This document shows, one piece after another, positions 59,661 through 64,000 of a stretch of 64,000 bases of DNA. The position numbers and the translations under genes were made by a program. The notes beneath the pieces are model-generated. The model did not search any database. It saw only the letters and a program-made list of their open reading frames with translations, and had not been told where the DNA came from. Where the stretch lies: NCBI GenBank assembly GCA_031213475.1, contig JARUPZ010000024.1, positions 4,271,991 through 4,335,990 on the forward strand, written 5' to 3'. This DNA comes from Nereocystis luetkeana. Lineage: Eukaryota > Sar > Phaeophyceae > Laminariales > Laminariaceae. Each line of letters starts with the position of its first letter. The stretch's first letter is position 1.

Positions 59661-62600
59661 TCGATTTCGTTAACAACAGTGCGACGACCACACCATTCCA
59701 CACTGTGTCAGTGAGTGCACGAATTGGGAGGATCACCGGCAGCACCAGAGGACGGCGTAGGGGACAACAATCCCCGACGGACGACGCCGGCGAGCATCAA
59801 CCGGCGATATACGGTGGAAGCGAGCAGCAAGGGGAATCCACAGGAGGGATGGCCCCCAACTGAGGGGGGGGCGGCACGTCAGCATCATCAGTCAACGCCA
59901 CCAGCGACGAGGAGCGGCAGCAGGGCCGTTGCAGCACTAGCAATGACTTCCGCTCTGCGTCAACCACAGCACCTTAAATTTCTACTCCAGCAGCTCTTTT
60001 AGGGAGCTTTGAAGCGGATTTCCACAAAAAAAGAAGGTGCCGATTGGTCTTTGCCAGCTCTCGGGGTGTTGAAACATGCCCCAAAAACGAATGGAGAATA
60101 TTTCTGACAGCTGAGCTCCCGTCGTTTCATCCTTAGCCTAGTACCCCAGGACCATCTTCCTCCACGCCTGGTATAAAATGACACCTCGCAGAGCGACCCA
60201 GCTACGAGTACGTATGTATGTACATACCTACAAGGTTCCCCTTCGGGATATAGTTGGTTCTGAAATCCCGGGGGTGTCCCAGGTTGAAAAGGGGGAACAC
60301 AGGCGTCCCTATGTATTTTCTCAGTTTGTAAAACTGCGTCTCTGTTTTGGCACTTTACTTGTAAATGTGCCTGTCTGGCTGTCTGTTTCTCCGTCTGTCC
60401 GCATGCCTTATATTTTCGAAGTAATATTAGTACGTTGCAATGATCGATATATATATATATAAGGTCGTTGCAGATGATATTCGTACGCTCCATTCGACTC
60501 TTACGGACTTGCAAAGTTCTCGAAGACTTAGAGGCGCTTGCGGTACGCAGTGTCACTGTCGATCTTCTTAGCAGCCTCTCCGGTCGATTGCGTGATCAAG
60601 ATTCGACGATCCGACGCCGTCAGCTTGTTGGACTCCCACTTTTCTACGTTGTCGCCGTCAAGAAACCATTTGTCCAGAGCCTGCCCAAACCCCGTTCTGG
60701 CATGTTTTTTTTTTTTTTCTGGAAATACTGTATTCGTCATCCAAGCCACAATTCATTCGTACCTGGGGACTGACAACACTGCAAAACAGCCAGTGTGTAG
60801 TACATAAAAATGAGAGAATGTACCCCACATATCTAGGGGCACGGTGAGCCGCCAGGGGAAGGGTTGCTCTTTCTTAAGTTACGGCAGATGCCTAGGCTGG
60901 GGCGTTTCCTAATTTTTAATTCTAAATTTGAGCCTGATTTTCTTACTGATGACACGTTTCTTTTACTTCTGGGCCGGTACTGTGAAGGAGACATTTTACG
61001 ACTTCCACAAAAAAACAGCCCCAAACATGCTCAGCAGGAGGAGGGCCACAGCACCAGCGCTGAACATCCAAGAGGGCCCACAACTGTACGCCGGTGCACC
61101 GGACGACTACACCCTGTGATCGCTGCTGCTGCGGTGCTGCTGGTTTTTTTTGCTGCTCTTGCTGCTCTTGCTGCCGCTGTGTGTTGTGTTCTGGGGAATA
61201 TTTCGAGCTGGCTGAATATCATGGAATTTGCGCGTGTCTTGTGACCACATAATACATTTTGGCGACGAGACATCTACAACAAAACTGCCGCCCACCATCT
61301 GCCAACACGAACAAGTTGACGACAGTTGTAAATATCCTGCCGTGTGAGTTCCTAGAGACAGCTGAACGGTTCGCTGTGCGTTTCTTCAAGGGGCGGGGTG
61401 CGGTTCGGTGCGGTTTGCGAATGTGCCTTCTACAAAATTTAACCGCTTCGCATCGCACCGTAGGATTCTAAAAAATACTACCCACAACGAACCGCGTGGT
61501 TCGACTTTTAGAAAATAGGCAAACCGTGAGAAGACCTGTCTTGAAAATCAAGTATCAGTAATTGCTACCAGGCACCTGGTACTACAGTAAAGTACGGCGC
61601 GGGTACGGGTACGGCGCGCTTCGGTTTATACCGGAATTAAACCTCATCATACCGTACGATATCAAATGGATCATACAGAGGCAGAACAAGCACGCCCGAT
61701 GAGCGTGTCTGGCGTATCTCGCAACTTGCAAAGTTGAGTCTCAGCCATTCAATCTGGTGTACTGACACAGCTGTGACGTACTTACTTGTACAGCAGTGTT
61801 TTACAAAAGAATGCACCATTCAAAGCACTGCATGCATTGCTTCTGCTATTGAAATGAGAAAGTTAAAACCCAAGTCTGCACCGCACCACTGCACCGCAAA
61901 AAACCGTGGGATTCTGCAAGACTTTTGGTAGAAAACCGCACCGCGGTTCGGTGGTATACACCGTGAACGCCCTTGAAGGTGGAATTAATGACTCCAAAAC
62001 TACTCGTGCGAGTACACACGAAGATGCTTTAGTGTGGATCATTTGGGCCTTTTTCATCGTGCAAAACCCTTGTGCCACTGGACCAATAAGGTGTACTTTT
62101 CCCCTCGACCAGACAGACATATATAGTACGAGTATATACCAGGTATTTGCTACAGACCAATCGTCAACAGCAGCAACAAAACACAGAAAGCAAACCACAG
62201 CAAGTTAAGTGCGGTACGTGCATTGTCCTGTGGCAAAGCTACGTATCATATACCAAAGAAGGCGAAACGAGGTACTACTACAGTAGTATCATTTGAACAC
62301 GCCGAGACATGGAGAGGTACGATTTGTTCCCCCTCTCCTCTCTGCACTCTGCACTTTGCACTCATCTTGATGAATCTGCATGTTGCTGGAACACACCGTG
62401 TAGCACTTTGTCCGAAATCATACAGATAGGTTTGATACGAGGTATCAAAATTAATACCATAGTACCTGGTAGTAAAAAACACATTTCTCACATTAGATTT
62501 ACGGACGATTTGTACCTGAACCCACGCCCATCTTTATATGTACACATTCTACCGCTGGTGACTGACGAAACAGGGAACGAAAAGAGAGAACGACGTACGT

Positions 62601-63056
62601 AGGGCGGAAAAAAACGAAAACCCCAACTTGGGCAGCAGAAGTCAGTGGAGTGATACCTCGACATTGGTTTTGCTGAATGACGAGTTGGGGCGTCCGATGC
62701 TTATTGGCTGTACCCGTGGCGAGACGAGGCGCGCGAGTCTGTTCTATAACTAAAAGACAAGAAGAGTACGAGTAGTACTCCTAAAACGATCCGAACATTC
62801 GGGGTTTCCATTACAATAATGAAGCTTGTTCAAGAAGGGCCAGTTTGATCTGAACTTTTGAGAGGTGTGGCAGTTTTTCGGTCAAGTTGTCAGGGTGCTA
62901 AGTGCCAGGTGGCGGATCATCCTCGGCTATCTCGCTTCTGTGTGGTCTCCTTTGTCTGTCGAAGTTGTCGGCCTATAAGACGAGACGTGCAATTCCGCTC
63001 GCGCATCGCCGCGAGTTCAAGTTGAAAGTTCAAGGTCAAACGGGAGGACTACCCAG
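59661..63056. other. Largely unassigned stretch
   Basis: A TA microsatellite at 60,446-60,460, a CTG cluster at 61,117-61,175 and several TACCAGGTA-type palindromes (61,568, 62,138, 62,463). No gene, RNA or complete transposon recognised. Confidence 0.4.
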
Positions 63057-63254
63057 GACGAGGAGAAGGAGGAGGAGGAGCGGCTGGAGGAGCTTATCAT
63101 GGGATTGACAACGTCATGCGAGGCGATCGAGCGTGAGAGGGCCACCGTGCGATGTTCCGATAGTTGTACGGGTTTGTGCACCGTGTGCTCCTTTCGGCTG
63201 GATGGGGGCTGGCTCAATAGGCGAAAGCGAAATCGGAAATTGCCTCGTTATTAA
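63057..63254 (+). CDS. Possible terminal exon, coiled-coil plus Cys-rich end
   Basis: After a CTACCCAG acceptor, 66 codons run to TAA: DEEKEEEERLEELIMGLTTS then CEAIERERATVRCSDSCTG, LCTVCSFRLDGGWLNRRKRN and RKLPRY. Acidic coiled-coil character is followed by a C-x3-C-x3-C-x2-C cluster and a basic tail. No upstream exon was identified and the family is unknown. Confidence 0.3.
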   Translation, partial: DEEKEEEERLEELIMGLTTSCEAIERERATVRCSDSCTGLCTVCSFRLDGGWLNRRKRNRKLPRY

Positions 63255-64000
63255 AACCTTTAGTTTGTACTACTAATACTGCTGCTGCACGGCTGTGTAC
63301 TTCTTGTGGACCTACTACTCTTCTCAAGTTCTACCAGGTACCAGGTATTATAGACGCCTCATTTCAGGTCTCTTTGATTCTGCTGTGATGATGGTACGAG
63401 TACTGCTGCTGTACCAAAGGCACCACAGGTATACACGGCAGGAGTTTCGTGCATCTGCTGTTTTGTACGATGTGCAGCAGGAATGCCAAGTGTGAACTGC
63501 CTGCTGTGGGTTTCACAGGTATCCAAGCAAGGCCGTAGTGTCTGTACATGTACTCCTATCGTAATATTTCGTACTGCTTCTTGGAGAAGTGCGGAGGTCT
63601 CGCTGCTGGGCGTCGTTTTTTCTGAGTCACTATTAATAGTCATACCTGCTACCTGGTACAGATTATCTCAATCATGGCCGTGCTCCCTTTGTACGTACAG
63701 CAGTAGTATACCAGGTACAATATACTACGTACCTGGTACTATTTACAAGGTTCCCGTCCGGGAGGTGCCTAGGGGAGTGGCGCAAGAAATAATACTCGTC
63801 GTTTGCAATACCTGCACACCTGTCTGTTTAGGACTACAGCAGTAACTGCACCCACCCATCATTAATAACGTGAAGAACACACAACACATATTTCTGAGGA
63901 CAGACTATGTATCGCTGTACTCGTAGGTGGAAATAATGTGGGATCGTTACTACAACAATAATATAAAAGAGGATATGCGGGTAAGTGGATCTTGATCCTA
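63255..64000. other. Unassigned end of window
   Basis: Rich in TACCAGGTA/TACCTGGTA motifs (63,333, 63,646, 63,708, 63,730) and GTACTGCTGCTGTAC words. No gene recognised. Confidence 0.4.

Overview
The window is nuclear DNA from a eukaryote, not bacterial or viral. The evidence is interrupted coding regions with GT-AG splice sites, TTAGGG-type repeats, abundant microsatellites, long G/C homopolymers and dense decayed transposons. A large pentatricopeptide (PPR) protein with a tryptophan in most units, long CAG/CTG tracts and very sparse genes remind me of heterokont algae, brown algae in particular. That placement is inference; no rRNA, organelle or marker gene is present to fix it.

Layout. 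1-1,400: telomere-like and subtelomere-like repeats. 2,194-4,819: the last exons of an unrecognised plus-strand gene, with a MITE (short non-autonomous DNA transposon) in one intron and a broken copy of its own exon in the next. 5,000-20,000: minisatellites, poly-G/C tracts, MITEs and fragments of one LINE/SINE pair, including a 255-codon LINE C-terminus at 11,005-11,772. 20,200-21,400: a two-copy segmental duplication. 22,600-30,000: isolated exon-like segments on the minus strand, several coding for single hydrophobic helices and some duplicated, buried in SINEs. 31,000-39,000: unique-looking DNA with local tandem duplications and a strikingly frequent palindrome built on TACCAGGTA. 39,648-40,479: an 832-bp DNA transposon with TTA target duplications. 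41,463-46,900: a decayed Ty1/copia retrotransposon on the minus strand. 49,210-51,378: the one intact gene, an intronless PPR protein of 722 residues. 53,858-55,560: SINE, then a LINE endonuclease region broken by two MITEs. 57,980-59,660: a second, plus-strand copia remnant. 63,057-63,254: a possible terminal exon.

The strongest story is the mobile-element community. (1) A LINE whose reading frame ends directly at the element end (stop codon inside TGAGTAC) followed by poly-C, and a roughly 410-bp SINE that ends in GAGTAC plus poly-C: a probable autonomous/non-autonomous pair using C-tails instead of A-tails. (2) Twenty-one copies of a 110-bp inverted-repeat MITE, probably TA-targeted. (3) About seven CCCTTTTAG-ended foldbacks, two with TTAA on both sides (piggyBac-like signature). 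(4) Three elements with related GGGTC termini and TTA/TAA duplications (PIF/Harbinger-like signature). Nested insertions allow relative dating. Apart from the PPR gene, most protein-like sequence here is decayed or exon-sized, and calls for isolated exons are tentative.
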